Positions 8,804 through 17,672 of a DNA stretch of 64,000 bases are shown here, piece after piece. Each line of letters opens with the position of its first letter. The stretch's first letter is position 1. The stretch lies in assembly GCA_022823365.1 (NCBI GenBank), contig JAJDXG010000056.1, forward strand, positions 186,001 through 250,000, given 5' to 3'. The notes under the pieces were generated by a model that saw only the letters and a list, made by a program, of their open reading frames with translations, ran no database searches and was not told where the DNA came from. Source of the stretch: Gemmatimonadota bacterium (GTDB lineage Bacteria; Gemmatimonadota; Gemmatimonadetes; Longimicrobiales; Gaopeijiaceae). The position numbers and the translations under genes were made by a program.

Positions 8804-9630
8804 TGAGGCGGCGGCTGGCAGTGGGGGCAGTGGAACGCCGATCGGTTGCCGATCATCGTCCTCAGGACAACCCCCGGACACTTCACGCAGGGCTGACCTT
8901 CTCGACCGTATATCACCAGACGGGGACCGAACGATCCTTCCAGCCCGGCAGGGTCGCGGTAGTCCCGCAGCGTCGTGCCGCAGGCGGCGATGGCGGCCCG
9001 CAGTACTCTTCGTATGGCTCGGTGCAGGGGCGCGACCTTCGCCGCCGGAATCGCCCGCGCCGCCAGGGCCGGATGGATGCCGGCGAGAAACAGCGCCTCG
9101 TTGGCATAGATGTTCCCGATTCCAGCCACGCGCCGCTGATCGAGCAGCCACGATCGGATCGGCGAGCGTGAGCGGCCGAGTTCGGCCGCCAGGCGCCGGG
9201 CCGTGAAGGAACGGCTCAGAGGTTCGAGCCCCAGCGTGCGCGACCAGCGCCGCCAGGAGCGCGCGGAGAAGCGCCGCAGCCGCCCGAATCGGCGCGCGTC
9301 GCTGTAGATGGCCGCGTCGCCCCCGGCCAGATCGAAGGTGACGCCCGTGTGGGTGGGGAGCGGGGCGGGGTCGCCGCGCGGATGATAAAGAAGGCGGCCG
9401 GTCATCCCCAGGTTGATGACCAGAACCGTGTCCGGGGAGCAGAACCAGACCACGTTCTTGCCCCGTCTGCCCACCTGGTCGATCTCGGCGCCGGCCATCC
9501 CGCGGGCGAAGGCGCCGGCCGGCTCCGAAAGCAGGTCGGGGCGCCGTACCCGCACGCCGGAGATCGTCCGGCCGGTGAGGTGCGGTGCGAGGCCGCGCGC
9601 GATCGTCTCCGCTTCAGGAAGCTCCGGCAG
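8800..9630 (-). CDS. mutM: formamidopyrimidine-DNA glycosylase (Fpg/MutM), apparent CTG start
   Basis: 276 residues when read from CTG at 9630-9628. That start gives the invariant N-terminus PELPEAET, where Pro is the catalytic nucleophile after removal of the initiator Met and Glu assists. GGAG lies five bases before the CTG. The nearest standard start (GTG 9555) would delete both catalytic residues. Downstream are 'INLGMTGRLLYH', the helix-two-turn-helix 'AGIGNIYANEALF' and the zinc finger CVKC...CPHCQ. The enzyme removes 8-oxoguanine and nicks DNA in base excision repair. Length matches the family (about 270). Confidence 0.9.
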   Translation of the reverse strand: MPELPEAETIARGLAPHLTGRTISGVRVRRPDLLSEPAGAFARGMAGAEIDQVGRRGKNVVWFCSPDTVLVINLGMTGRLLYHPRGDPAPLPTHTGVTFDLAGGDAAIYSDARRFGRLRRFSARSWRRWSRTLGLEPLSRSFTARRLAAELGRSRSPIRSWLLDQRRVAGIGNIYANEALFLAGIHPALAARAIPAAKVAPLHRAIRRVLRAAIAACGTTLRDYRDPAGLEGSFGPRLVIYGREGQPCVKCPGVVLRTMIGNRSAFHCPHCQPPPQ

Positions 9631-9672
9631 TCTGACTCCGGCGGTTGGAGGTGGGGGACGCGTTGGTGACGC

Positions 9673-9981
9673 TCAGGTTTCGACGGCGGTGCCCGCGGCG
9701 GTCACCATGAGCATGTTGTTGATCACCTCGTAGTCCAGATCGACGGACACGACCGCATTGGCGCCCCGGTCGGCGGCGCGCTCGGCCATCTCGCGGAGGG
9801 CATGCGCGCGTGCATCGCTCAGCGCGCGCTCGTATGCATTGGAGCGTCCGCCTACGACATCGCGGACGGCCGCGAACAGATCCTTGAAGATGTTGGCGCC
9901 GATGATCGCCTCGCCGGTGACGATGCCGAGGTAGTCGCGCACCGGACGTCCTTCCAGCGTTGGCGTAGTTGTAATGATCAT
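9673..9981 (-). CDS. YbjQ/UPF0145 family protein
   Basis: 102 residues, the normal size for this family, with the conserved '[37 protein letters not shown]...A...GANAVV.VDLDYE' pattern and a C-terminal '[11 protein letters not shown]'. It forms a pentameric heavy-metal-binding-like fold in solved relatives; the biological role is not established. It is the first gene of a leftward group with fpg and the M16 pair, 42 bases before the fpg start. Confidence 0.9.
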   Translation of the reverse strand: MIITTTPTLEGRPVRDYLGIVTGEAIIGANIFKDLFAAVRDVVGGRSNAYERALSDARAHALREMAERAADRGANAVVSVDLDYEVINNMLMVTAAGTAVET

Positions 9982-10057
9982 GGTTTCCCTTGTTCACGAG
10001 TGGGGTTGTCGAGGTTGTACCGCCGGGCGTTGTCCGGCTCCGGCATAGGGCGGGAAG

Positions 10058-11335
10058 TCAACTTCTCGCCAGCTCCCGCCATCCGATGTCGGAGCGGAAG
10101 TACCTGCCTTCAAAGCGGATCTCGCGCGCGGCGCGCCGGGAACGGTCCGCGGCCTCCGCCAGCGTGCTGCCGATCCCGGTCGCGGCGAGCACGCGCCCTC
10201 CCGCTGTCAGCACCGCACCCTCGTGGTGCCGGGTGCCCGCGTGGAAGAGCAGCACGTCGGGGTCGTCGGCCAACGATTCGGGGATCTCCATGGCCGCGCC
10301 CGTCCGGTAGGACCCGGGGTATCCTTCGGCCGCCAGCACCGTGGTCACCGCGGCTCCTCCGGCGGTGCCGGCACGGTGTCCCGCGAGTCCGCTCCCGTCG
10401 GCAATCGCCATCATCGGGTCCAGCAGCGACCCCTCCAGCAGAGGAAGTACGACCTGGGTTTCGGGATCCCCGAAGCGGCAGTTGAACTCGACCACTCTGG
10501 GTCCCTCATCGGTAAGCATCAGGCCGGCGTAAAGGAGTCCGCGGAAGGGACAGCCAGCCTCCGCGAGCGCGTGCAGCACAGGATCCAGGATTTCGTCGCC
10601 AACCCGCGCGATCAGGTTGTCGGTGGCCAGGGAGACCGGCGCGTACGCGCCCATGCCGCCGGTGTTGGGCCCGGTGTCGCCCTCTCCGATTCGCTTGTGA
10701 TCCTGCGATGCGACCAGTGGGACCGCCCGTTGCCCGTCGGCGAGGGCGAAGACGCTGAGTTCCTCGCCGGTCATGCGCTCCTCGATCACGACCTCGCGTC
10801 CGGCATCGCCCATGCTTCCCTCCACGAGCATCTGCCGGATGGCGACGCACGCCTCTTCCGGTTCGTCGCACACGATCGCGCCCTTTCCCGCCGCCAGGCC
10901 CGAGGCCTTCACCACGCACGGCCCGCCTCCCTCCACCACGTGCGCTTCGGCCCGGGCCGCGTCGGTGAAGACGCGGTAGTCGGCCGTGGGCACGCCCGCG
11001 GCGCTCATGAGGTCCTTGGCGAAGGCCTTGCTCGATTCGATGCGCGCGGCCGCCTGCGAAGGTCCGAAAGCGGGCACGCCCGCGGCCTCGAGGCGGTCCG
11101 CAAGGCCGAGCGCGAGCGGAACTTCCGGGCCGATCACCACCAGGTCCATCCGGTGCGACTCCGCCCAGGAAGTCAGCGCCCGCACGTCCGTCGGGGAGAT
11201 GTCGACCGGCCGCGCCATCCCCGCCATCCCGGCGTTGGGGCGCGTCGCATAAAAGCCGGCAGCGGGCGCGTCCCGGCGGAGCTTCCAGAGCAGGGCGTGC
11301 TCCCGCCCGCCGTTGCCGACGATCAGAATGCGCAT
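10058..11335 (-). CDS. purD: phosphoribosylamine-glycine ligase (GAR synthetase)
   Basis: 425 residues, full length. The enzyme joins phosphoribosylamine and glycine with ATP in the second step of purine synthesis. Visible: the N-terminal 'MRILIVGNGGREHALLWKL', the ATP-grasp lobe 'CVVKASGLAAGKGAIVC', 'SQDHKRIGEGDTGPNTGGMGAYAP' and 'RVVEFNCRFGDPETQVVLP' with metal ligands, and the C-terminal 'LAATGIGSTLAEAADRS'. The start is ATG 11335; a frame continuing upstream overlaps the M48 gene and is ignored. No other purine genes are nearby. Confidence 0.95.
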   Translation of the reverse strand: MRILIVGNGGREHALLWKLRRDAPAAGFYATRPNAGMAGMARPVDISPTDVRALTSWAESHRMDLVVIGPEVPLALGLADRLEAAGVPAFGPSQAAARIESSKAFAKDLMSAAGVPTADYRVFTDAARAEAHVVEGGGPCVVKASGLAAGKGAIVCDEPEEACVAIRQMLVEGSMGDAGREVVIEERMTGEELSVFALADGQRAVPLVASQDHKRIGEGDTGPNTGGMGAYAPVSLATDNLIARVGDEILDPVLHALAEAGCPFRGLLYAGLMLTDEGPRVVEFNCRFGDPETQVVLPLLEGSLLDPMMAIADGSGLAGHRAGTAGGAAVTTVLAAEGYPGSYRTGAAMEIPESLADDPDVLLFHAGTRHHEGAVLTAGGRVLAATGIGSTLAEAADRSRRAAREIRFEGRYFRSDIGWRELARS

Positions 11336-11351
11336 GCCAGTGGTCCCGGGG

Positions 11352-12380
11352 CTATCTGCGGATGTTGTCCCGTATCGAGTCGCCCATCCTGCGGGCCGCC
11401 CCGCGCATGGATCCGATGAAGCTGCGGGCCTCCTCCGCATAGGCCTCGGCCGCCGAGGAAATGTCGTCGCGGTAGGACGGGTCGGGGTCGTCGCGGCGAG
11501 GGTACTCTCCCGCCACGATCCGGTCGTACTCGCCGCTCTCGATCCAGCTCCGTATCTCGGAGAGCCGCAGGACCCAGAACGGATGGGTGACGCCGAGCAG
11601 GTTGAGCACCTTGAAGACGTGGTCGGCCACATCTCCGCCCTCGCGGTAGTCCTCGGCCTGGCGCACGAACTCGCCGAGATCGAGGTTCGAAGAGGTGCCG
11701 CCGCCCGCCATCTTCATCATGGCGGTCATGGCCACGTCGGCGTCCTGGATGGAGAGCAGCCCGGCGCGGTCCGAGGAGAGTTCGCTCTTGCGGGACCACT
11801 CCAGCAGCCCCATGAGCACGGCCCGTGCGGCGAGCCCGACGATCGGGAACCCGAGGCTGGCAAGCTGGATCAGCAGCACCATCATCGTGCGATAAAGCAC
11901 GTGGCCGCTCATGATGTGGCCCACTTCATGGCCCAGTATGAACGAAAGCTCGTCATCGTTCAGGATCAGGACCGTCCCCGAGTTGAGGATGATGAAGGGC
12001 TGGTCCATGCCGTAGGCGCCGGCGTTGGCCATGGGCGTCTGGGAGACGTAGAGCGGGTACTCCTCGGTGTCCAGCGTCTCCACGATGTCCCGGTAGCGCT
12101 CGTAGATGTGCCCGTACTGGCGCTCGCTCACCCGCAGGGCGTTCGCCTGGAACGCGAGCCGGATGGGCTTCTCGCCGAAAAAGCCGAAGAGGGACTTCAG
12201 GACCTCGTCGAAGACGGGGAGCTTGCGCAGTGCCGCGAGCGCCGCGCGATCCGCGGGATGTTCCCACGAGCGCGACGAGATGCTCGTGAGGATGCGGCGC
12301 GCGTTCGCGTGGGGCGCGCCCCCGTTTCCATTGGCGTTCTCGGCCGCGCCGCCCGCGCGGTCTGCGTCAGAACCGTCCAT
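11352..12380 (-). CDS. M48-family zinc metallopeptidase
   Basis: 342 residues. The zinc site HEVGH ('LSFILGHEVGHIMSGH') is present. The third ligand region is 'SRKSELSSDRAGL', where the Glu begins the ExxxD motif typical of M48. Upstream hydrophilic helices and a hydrophobic stretch (about 177-200) after the active site suggest membrane association. There is no clear signal peptide, which differs from BepA/LoiP. The start is ATG 12380 with AGGAG seven bases upstream. An inverted repeat sits just before that Shine-Dalgarno. It may take part in protein quality control; the substrate is unknown. Confidence 0.85.
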   Translation of the reverse strand: MDGSDADRAGGAAENANGNGGAPHANARRILTSISSRSWEHPADRAALAALRKLPVFDEVLKSLFGFFGEKPIRLAFQANALRVSERQYGHIYERYRDIVETLDTEEYPLYVSQTPMANAGAYGMDQPFIILNSGTVLILNDDELSFILGHEVGHIMSGHVLYRTMMVLLIQLASLGFPIVGLAARAVLMGLLEWSRKSELSSDRAGLLSIQDADVAMTAMMKMAGGGTSSNLDLGEFVRQAEDYREGGDVADHVFKVLNLLGVTHPFWVLRLSEIRSWIESGEYDRIVAGEYPRRDDPDPSYRDDISSAAEAYAEEARSFIGSMRGAARRMGDSIRDNIRR

Positions 12381-12397
12381 GGTGATTCTCCTTTGGC

Positions 12398-12415
12398 GGA
12401 CGCCTGCCGGCGTCC
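12398..12415 (-). promoter_or_regulatory. 7-bp perfect inverted repeat before the M48 gene
   Basis: GGACGCC and GGCGTCC, separated by four bases, lie 17 bases before the M48 start codon and just upstream of its Shine-Dalgarno AGGAG. Without a T-run it is not a typical terminator. It could be an operator or an mRNA hairpin that affects translation of the peptidase; this is inference. Confidence 0.3.
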
Positions 12416-12524
12416 TCGTATTCGTGTTGACCGCGCCGGGCTGCCCCCCGCCGTGGTCGGTTCTCGTACGCCCTGCCGTGAACCGAGGTTTCGGCACGTA
12501 TTCCGCCGTATTTCCGGAAGGCCA

Positions 12525-13709
12525 TCACCCGCCAGGTCCGCGCGCCAGGGCCCGGTCGAGGTCTTCGAGCAGATCCTGCGGGTCCTCGATTCCCACCGAC
12601 AGCCGCGCCACGCGGCCGCTTACCCCCATCGACTCCCTGCGCTCGCGCGGTACCGACGCGTGAGTCATGAGCGCGGGCACCGAAATGAGCGACTCGACAC
12701 CTCCCAGGCTTTCCGCAAGCGCGAAAATGCGCGTGCCCTCCACCAGCCGCCGCACCGCGTCTTCGGTCGGCAGGGTGACGGACACCATGCCGCTGAACCC
12801 GGTCATCTGGCGCGCGGCCAGTTCGTGCTGCGGATGGGAGGAAAGGCCCGGATAGTGCACCTCTTCGACCGCCGGATGAGCCTCCAGGAAGCGCGCCACC
12901 GCCAGCCCGTTGGCGTTGTGTTCGCGCATGCGCACATGGAGGGTCTTCGTGCCGCGCAGACAGAGCCAGCAGTCCATGGGGCCGGGCACGGCGCCGGTCG
13001 ACTTGCGCAGGAAGCGCAGCCGTTCGTCCAGGTCGGGGTCGCGCACCGTGAGAACGCCGCCGATGATGTCGCTGTGGCCGTTGAGGTACTTGGTGGTCGA
13101 GTGCATCACGATGTCCGCGCCCGTCTTGTGCGGGCGCTGGTTGACGGGCGTCGCGAAGGTGTTGTCGACACACAGGAGAACGCCGGCGTCTCGGGTCGCG
13201 TCGGCGGCCGCGCGCAGATCGCACAGGCGCATCATGGGGTTGGTGGGGGTCTCGAGCAGGACCAGCCGCGTGTTCGGCCGGAGCGCGTCGCGGATCCGCT
13301 GTGGATCCCTCGAGTCCACGAAGGAGAGGGAGAGGCCGGCGCGGTTCAGGACCTGGGTGGCCAGCCGCGTCGTGCCGCCGTAGGTGTTCTCCTCGCAGAC
13401 CACGTGGTCGCCGGCCGACAGCAGGCGCGCCACGCAGTCGATGGCGGCCATCCCGCTCGCGAAGGCGATGCCGTGGGACGCCCCTTCCAGGGAGGCGACG
13501 TTGCGTTCCAGGGCTTCGCGGGTAGGGTTCTGGACACGCGCGTACTCCCAGGGCCATCCCTGGTCCAGTCCCGGCTGGACGTAGGTCGAGGTCTGGAAGA
13601 TCGGGGGCATTATGGAGCCGGTGTGCGGCTCGGGCGCCTGCCCCCCGTGAATCGCGAGCGTCGCGAGACGAGGTTCGGGCGATTGCGTCCCTGCAGAGGG
13701 TTGGGTCAT
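12525..13709 (-). CDS. trans-sulfuration PLP enzyme (cystathionine gamma-synthase/lyase type)
   Basis: 394 residues, full length for the Cys/Met metabolism PLP family. Visible: the N-terminal 'ATLAIHGGQAPEPHTGSIMPPIFQTSTY', the tetramer-contact 'YARVQNPTREALE', 'ASGMAAIDCV', the aspartate binding the PLP nitrogen in 'LCVDNTFATP', and the PLP lysine in 'HSTTKYLNGHSD'. It ends with 'RLSVGIEDPQDLLEDLDRAL'. Sequence alone does not separate cystathionine gamma-synthase, gamma-lyase, beta-lyase or O-acetylhomoserine sulfhydrylase; the 'LGGVESLISVP' segment is common in cystathionine enzymes. It is transcribed divergently from the glmM-like gene across 139 bases. Confidence 0.85.
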   Translation of the reverse strand: MTQPSAGTQSPEPRLATLAIHGGQAPEPHTGSIMPPIFQTSTYVQPGLDQGWPWEYARVQNPTREALERNVASLEGASHGIAFASGMAAIDCVARLLSAGDHVVCEENTYGGTTRLATQVLNRAGLSLSFVDSRDPQRIRDALRPNTRLVLLETPTNPMMRLCDLRAAADATRDAGVLLCVDNTFATPVNQRPHKTGADIVMHSTTKYLNGHSDIIGGVLTVRDPDLDERLRFLRKSTGAVPGPMDCWLCLRGTKTLHVRMREHNANGLAVARFLEAHPAVEEVHYPGLSSHPQHELAARQMTGFSGMVSVTLPTEDAVRRLVEGTRIFALAESLGGVESLISVPALMTHASVPRERRESMGVSGRVARLSVGIEDPQDLLEDLDRALARGPGG

Positions 13710-13848
13710 GGATCCCGAATGCGTCCGAAGGGGTTCTGGACAGCGGTCACAGGCCCGAATGTAGCAGTCCGTGCATGAATCCGCCCGAGCACCGGGAGCG
13801 GCGAGGCGCCGGGCGAGTCCCGCCGCGCACCGGGGAGGTTCGCCAGCC

Positions 13849-15267
13849 ATGACAATCGTTCTTCCGCCCGATCTCATGGTGAGCGTCTCGGGTTTCCGGG
13901 GCCGGGTGGGAGATCCGCTCACGCCCGAACTGGTCACGGCGCTTGCCGCGGCGTACGGCGCATTCCTGCGGGGCGAGGGTCGAGGACGATCCATGATCCT
14001 GGGACGCGACTCGCGGACTTCCGGGCCCATGCTCGCGGCGGCCGCCGGCGCCGGATTGGCGTCGGTGGGGTGCGACGTGGTCGACGTTGGCATCGTTCCC
14101 ACCCCGACGCTCATGATGGCGGTTCGCGACGGCAGAGCGGCAGGCGGGATCGCGGTCACCGCAAGCCACAACCGGGCGGAGTGGAACGCCCTCAAGTTCG
14201 CTACCGCCGAGGGAGTGTTCCTGGACGCACCCGGGATGGCCCGATTTCACGAGCTGCTCGCGGAGGAGATTCCGCGCGCGCCGTGGGATCGGGTCGGTGA
14301 GGTGACGCGGGACGAGGGGGCGGCGGAGCGGCATCTGCAGGCGGTGCTGGACCTACCCTTCCTGGACGTTGCCGCGTTGCGCGCACGGGGGTTCTCCGTG
14401 GCGCTCGACTGCGTTCACGGGGCCGGGGGTGCGGTCGTGCCGGAGCTGCTTGAGCGGCTGGGGTGCCGGGTGCACGGCATCGGGTTGGAGATGGACGGGC
14501 GCTTTCCGCGCGATCCCGAGCCGACGGCGGAGAACCTGGGGGCTCTGGGCGAACTCGTGCGGGACTCCGGCGCCGACCTGGGGATGGCGGTGGACCCCGA
14601 CGTAGACCGCCTGTCCCTGGTGGACGAGACCGGTGCTCCCGTGGGCGAGGACTTCACCCTGGCTCTGGCGGCCGCGGCCGTGACCCGTCGGCGCCCGGGC
14701 CTCGTGGTGACCAACCTCTCCACCAGCCAGGTGGTCGAGGACGCTGCGGCCGCGGCCGGGGCGAAAACGCTCCGCGCGCCCGTGGGCGAGATAAACGTCG
14801 TGCGCCGAATGCTGGCTGAGGGGGCCGTGGTGGGCGGGGAAGGGAACGGCGGAGTGGTCGTGCCCGCGCTGCACCACACGCGGGATGCGCTGGTTGGCGC
14901 CGCGCTCGTGCTTCAGCATCTGCTTGACGAAGAGTTCTCGCTGGCCGCCGCCATCGCCGCCTGTCCGGCCTACCGCATCCTGAAGGACAAGGTCGCCTTC
15001 CCCAGGGAGGCGCTGGAGACTGCCTACGCGCGCCTGCGGCAACGCTGGCCCGGCGCCGACCGGGACCGCACCGACGGGCTGCGGCTCACCTGGCCCGAAC
15101 GCCGCGAGTGGCTGCACGTGCGGCCCTCCGGAACGGAGCCCGTGGTGCGGCTGATCGCGGAAGCGCCAGCCGGCCCGCGGGCGCGGGCGCTCGTGGAGGA
15201 GGCGCGCGGCGAGCTGTCCCGGCTGGCGCGTTCCCACCCGGACGCGGGCACGGTAGCTTCCGGGTGA
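13849..15267 (+). CDS. phosphoglucosamine/phosphohexose mutase (GlmM-like)
   Basis: 472 residues with all four phosphohexomutase landmarks: the phosphoserine loop 'VTASHNRAEWN', the metal loop 'DPDVDRLSLVDE', the sugar-specificity loop 'GGEGNGGVV' and the phosphate-binding 'VRPSGTEPVVRLIAE'. The Pro usually after TASHN is Arg and the following 'NG.K' is 'NALK', closer to archaeal-type mutases than to classical GlmM. The start is ATG 13849 with GGGGAGG upstream; the frame extends further but without support. Lying 64 bases before glmS, it probably isomerises glucosamine-6-P to glucosamine-1-P for cell-wall UDP-GlcNAc. Confidence 0.85.
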   Translation: MTIVLPPDLMVSVSGFRGRVGDPLTPELVTALAAAYGAFLRGEGRGRSMILGRDSRTSGPMLAAAAGAGLASVGCDVVDVGIVPTPTLMMAVRDGRAAGGIAVTASHNRAEWNALKFATAEGVFLDAPGMARFHELLAEEIPRAPWDRVGEVTRDEGAAERHLQAVLDLPFLDVAALRARGFSVALDCVHGAGGAVVPELLERLGCRVHGIGLEMDGRFPRDPEPTAENLGALGELVRDSGADLGMAVDPDVDRLSLVDETGAPVGEDFTLALAAAAVTRRRPGLVVTNLSTSQVVEDAAAAAGAKTLRAPVGEINVVRRMLAEGAVVGGEGNGGVVVPALHHTRDALVGAALVLQHLLDEEFSLAAAIAACPAYRILKDKVAFPREALETAYARLRQRWPGADRDRTDGLRLTWPERREWLHVRPSGTEPVVRLIAEAPAGPRARALVEEARGELSRLARSHPDAGTVASG

Positions 15268-15331
15268 CGCCTGCGCGGAGGCTGCCGGGCGGCCGCAGGG
15301 GCAACCGAACGACACCATCATCGGCAAGGAA

Positions 15332-17170
15332 ATGTGTGGCATAGTGGGATACGTGGGTCCGGGTGACGCGACCCCCGTGCTGCTCGAAGGCCTCCGGCGC
15401 CTCGAGTACCGCGGATACGACTCGGCCGGTCTCGCGGTGGTCAACGGTGACGCCCGGCTGAGCGTGGTGAAGCGGGCGGGCAAGCTGGGGCAGGTGGAGG
15501 CGGCCATCGGCCGCGACTCGCCGGGGGGGAGCTGCGGCATCGCCCATACGCGCTGGGCCACCCACGGCGCCCCGACCGAGCGCAACGCCCATCCCCATGT
15601 CAGTCGGGACGGCCGCGTGGCTCTCGTCCACAACGGCATCATCGAAAACGCGGGCCTGCTCAGGCGAGGGCTCGAAGCGCGGGGGTACCGCTTCCGGAGC
15701 GATACCGACACCGAAGTCGTCGTGCACCTGGTCGACTTCTTCATCAGGGAGGGGTCTCCGCTGGAGGAAGCCCTGGCGCTCGCGCTGGAACGTGTCGAGG
15801 GCACCTACGGCATCGCGGCGATCTCCGCGCACGAGCCGGACAAGCTGGTTGCGGCGCGCCAGGGGAGCCCGCTTCTGCTCGGGGTGGGAGCTTCGGGCCA
15901 GTACCTGGTGGGCTCCGACGCGGCCGCCGTGGTGGCCCAGACGCGCGATGTCGTCTACCTCGCGGACGGGGACTACGCGAAGCTCGAGCGCACCGGCTAC
16001 CGGGTCTACCACATGGGGCGGGGCACGGTGCGCCGCTCGGTGCATCAGGTGACCTGGGACCTGTCCGCCATCGAGCGCGGCGGCTACGAGCACTTCATGC
16101 TGAAGGAGATCTTCGAGCAGCCGCGCAGCCTGCGCGACGTGCTTCGGGGGCGGCTGCTGGAGACCGACGGAATGGCTCGCCTGGGCGGGATCGAGCGGCA
16201 CCGGGAGGAGTTGCTCTCCCTGGATCGCGTGGTCATGACGGCATGCGGAACCAGCTGGCACGCTGCGCTGATCGGCGAGTACATGCTCGAGGATCTCGCG
16301 CGCATACCCGTCGAAGTCGAGTACGCGTCCGAGTTCCGCTACAAGAACCCGGTTCTGGACGAGCGCACCCTGGTGGTCGCGATCAGCCAGTCCGGAGAAA
16401 CCGCCGACACGCTGGCCGCGTTGCGGGAGGCTCGCCGCAGGGGAGCCCGCACCATGGGCATCGTCAACGTGGTGGGCTCGTCGATCGCGCGCGAAACCGC
16501 CTTCGGCTGCCACCTGCACGCCGGACCCGAGGTGGGAGTGGCGTCCACCAAGGCCTTCACCAGCCAGCTCATGGTGCTCGCCCTGTTCGCCCTGTGGATG
16601 GGACGGCATCGGCAGATCTCGCTGCTGGGCGGGCGCCGCATCGTCCAGGCCATGCAGGCCCTTCCGGGGCAGGTGGAGGAGGTCCTGAAGCTGAACGATT
16701 CCATTCTGGAGCTGGCGCGTACCTACCGGGACGCGCCCAACTTCCTCTATCTGGGCCGCGGCTACCAGTTTCCGGTGGCGCTGGAGGGGGCGCTCAAGCT
16801 CAAGGAAGTGAGCTACATTCACGCCGAAGGCTATCCCGCGGCCGAGATGAAGCATGGGCCGATCGCGCTGATCGACGAGGCCATGCCGGTCGTGATCCTG
16901 GCTCCGAGCGACCCCGTCTACCCGAAGGTCGTCTCCAACATCGAGGAGGTGAAGGCGAGAAGCGCGCGCGTGATCGCCGTGGTCAGCGAAGGCAACGCGG
17001 AGCTCGAAGACAAGGTGGATCACGTCATCCGCGTCCCCGACACGCTGCCCTTCCTGCGCCCCGTGCTCACGACGGTGCCGCTTCAACTGCTCGCCTACCA
17101 CATCGCCGTCCTGCGGGGCTGCGACGTGGATCAGCCCCGCAACCTGGCCAAGTCGGTCACGGTCGAGTGA
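15332..17170 (+). CDS. glmS: glutamine-fructose-6-phosphate aminotransferase (isomerizing)
   Basis: 612 residues, full length. The mature enzyme starts with the catalytic Cys ('MCGIVGYVG'). The glutaminase domain contains 'GIAHTRWATHGAPTERNAHPH', and the two SIS domains contain 'TACGTSWHA' and 'SQSGETADTLAAL...' plus 'EGALKLKEVSYIHAEGYPAAEMKHGPIALID'. The C-terminus 'PRNLAKSVTVE' is the canonical ending. It makes glucosamine-6-P from fructose-6-P and glutamine, the entry to amino-sugar synthesis. It works with the preceding mutase. No glmS ribozyme could fit in the 64-base gap. Confidence 0.97.
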   Translation: MCGIVGYVGPGDATPVLLEGLRRLEYRGYDSAGLAVVNGDARLSVVKRAGKLGQVEAAIGRDSPGGSCGIAHTRWATHGAPTERNAHPHVSRDGRVALVHNGIIENAGLLRRGLEARGYRFRSDTDTEVVVHLVDFFIREGSPLEEALALALERVEGTYGIAAISAHEPDKLVAARQGSPLLLGVGASGQYLVGSDAAAVVAQTRDVVYLADGDYAKLERTGYRVYHMGRGTVRRSVHQVTWDLSAIERGGYEHFMLKEIFEQPRSLRDVLRGRLLETDGMARLGGIERHREELLSLDRVVMTACGTSWHAALIGEYMLEDLARIPVEVEYASEFRYKNPVLDERTLVVAISQSGETADTLAALREARRRGARTMGIVNVVGSSIARETAFGCHLHAGPEVGVASTKAFTSQLMVLALFALWMGRHRQISLLGGRRIVQAMQALPGQVEEVLKLNDSILELARTYRDAPNFLYLGRGYQFPVALEGALKLKEVSYIHAEGYPAAEMKHGPIALIDEAMPVVILAPSDPVYPKVVSNIEEVKARSARVIAVVSEGNAELEDKVDHVIRVPDTLPFLRPVLTTVPLQLLAYHIAVLRGCDVDQPRNLAKSVTVE

Positions 17171-17231
17171 TGGTTCGGACACAGGGACGGGGGGCCACGC
17201 CGTCCGGGGCGGCTGATGCGGGAGGCGCGGG

Positions 17232-17672
17232 ATGAGGATCGTCCTGCAGCGCGTGGCGCGCGCCTCGGTGACCGTCGACGGGTCCGTGGTGGGCCGCATC
17301 GACGGCGGGCTCCTGCTGCTTGTCGGGTTTACCCGCGAGGATCGCGCGGACGCGCTCGAGTGGATGGCGAACAAGGTGCTGGGGCTGCGCGTCTTCAACG
17401 ATGCGCAGGGCAGGATGAACCTGTCGCTCCGGGACGTCTCCGGCGACGTTCTGGTAGTGAGCCAGTTCACGCTGTACGGCGATACCCGCAAGGGACGCCG
17501 GCCGAGCTTCATACGGGCGGCGGGGCCCGATGTGGCGGTGCCCCTCTATGAGAACTTCGTGGCGCTCTTGCGGGAGAAGGCTCCGGGTCGGGTCGAGACC
17601 GGCGTGTTCGGCGCCATGATGGATGTGGAACTCGTAAACGATGGCCCCGTCACGCTTGTGCTGGAACGATGA
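17232..17672 (+). CDS. dtd: D-aminoacyl-tRNA deacylase
   Basis: 146 residues, the family length. It removes D-amino acids (and glycine from tRNA-Ala) in a tRNA-proofreading step. Both active-site motifs are present: SQFTLYGDT (family SQxT) and 'NDGPVT' near the C-terminus (family NxGPxT), with '[20 protein letters not shown]'. The start is ATG 17232 with GGAGG seven bases upstream. The last codons overlap the maf start by four bases (ATGA), so the pair is translated together. Confidence 0.95.
   Translation: MRIVLQRVARASVTVDGSVVGRIDGGLLLLVGFTREDRADALEWMANKVLGLRVFNDAQGRMNLSLRDVSGDVLVVSQFTLYGDTRKGRRPSFIRAAGPDVAVPLYENFVALLREKAPGRVETGVFGAMMDVELVNDGPVTLVLER

Noticed and set aside
9553-9555. GTG 9555 as the start of fpg
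   Set aside because: It would remove the catalytic N-terminal PELPE, which is encoded in frame just upstream behind a Shine-Dalgarno.
15268-15331. glmS ribozyme upstream of glmS
   Set aside because: The gap is 64 bases, too short for the ribozyme, and shows none of its conserved core.
15086-17512. Open frame of 808 codons on the minus strand opposite glmS
   Set aside because: It covers glmS and dtd, which carry full catalytic motifs; long antisense frames are expected at this GC content.
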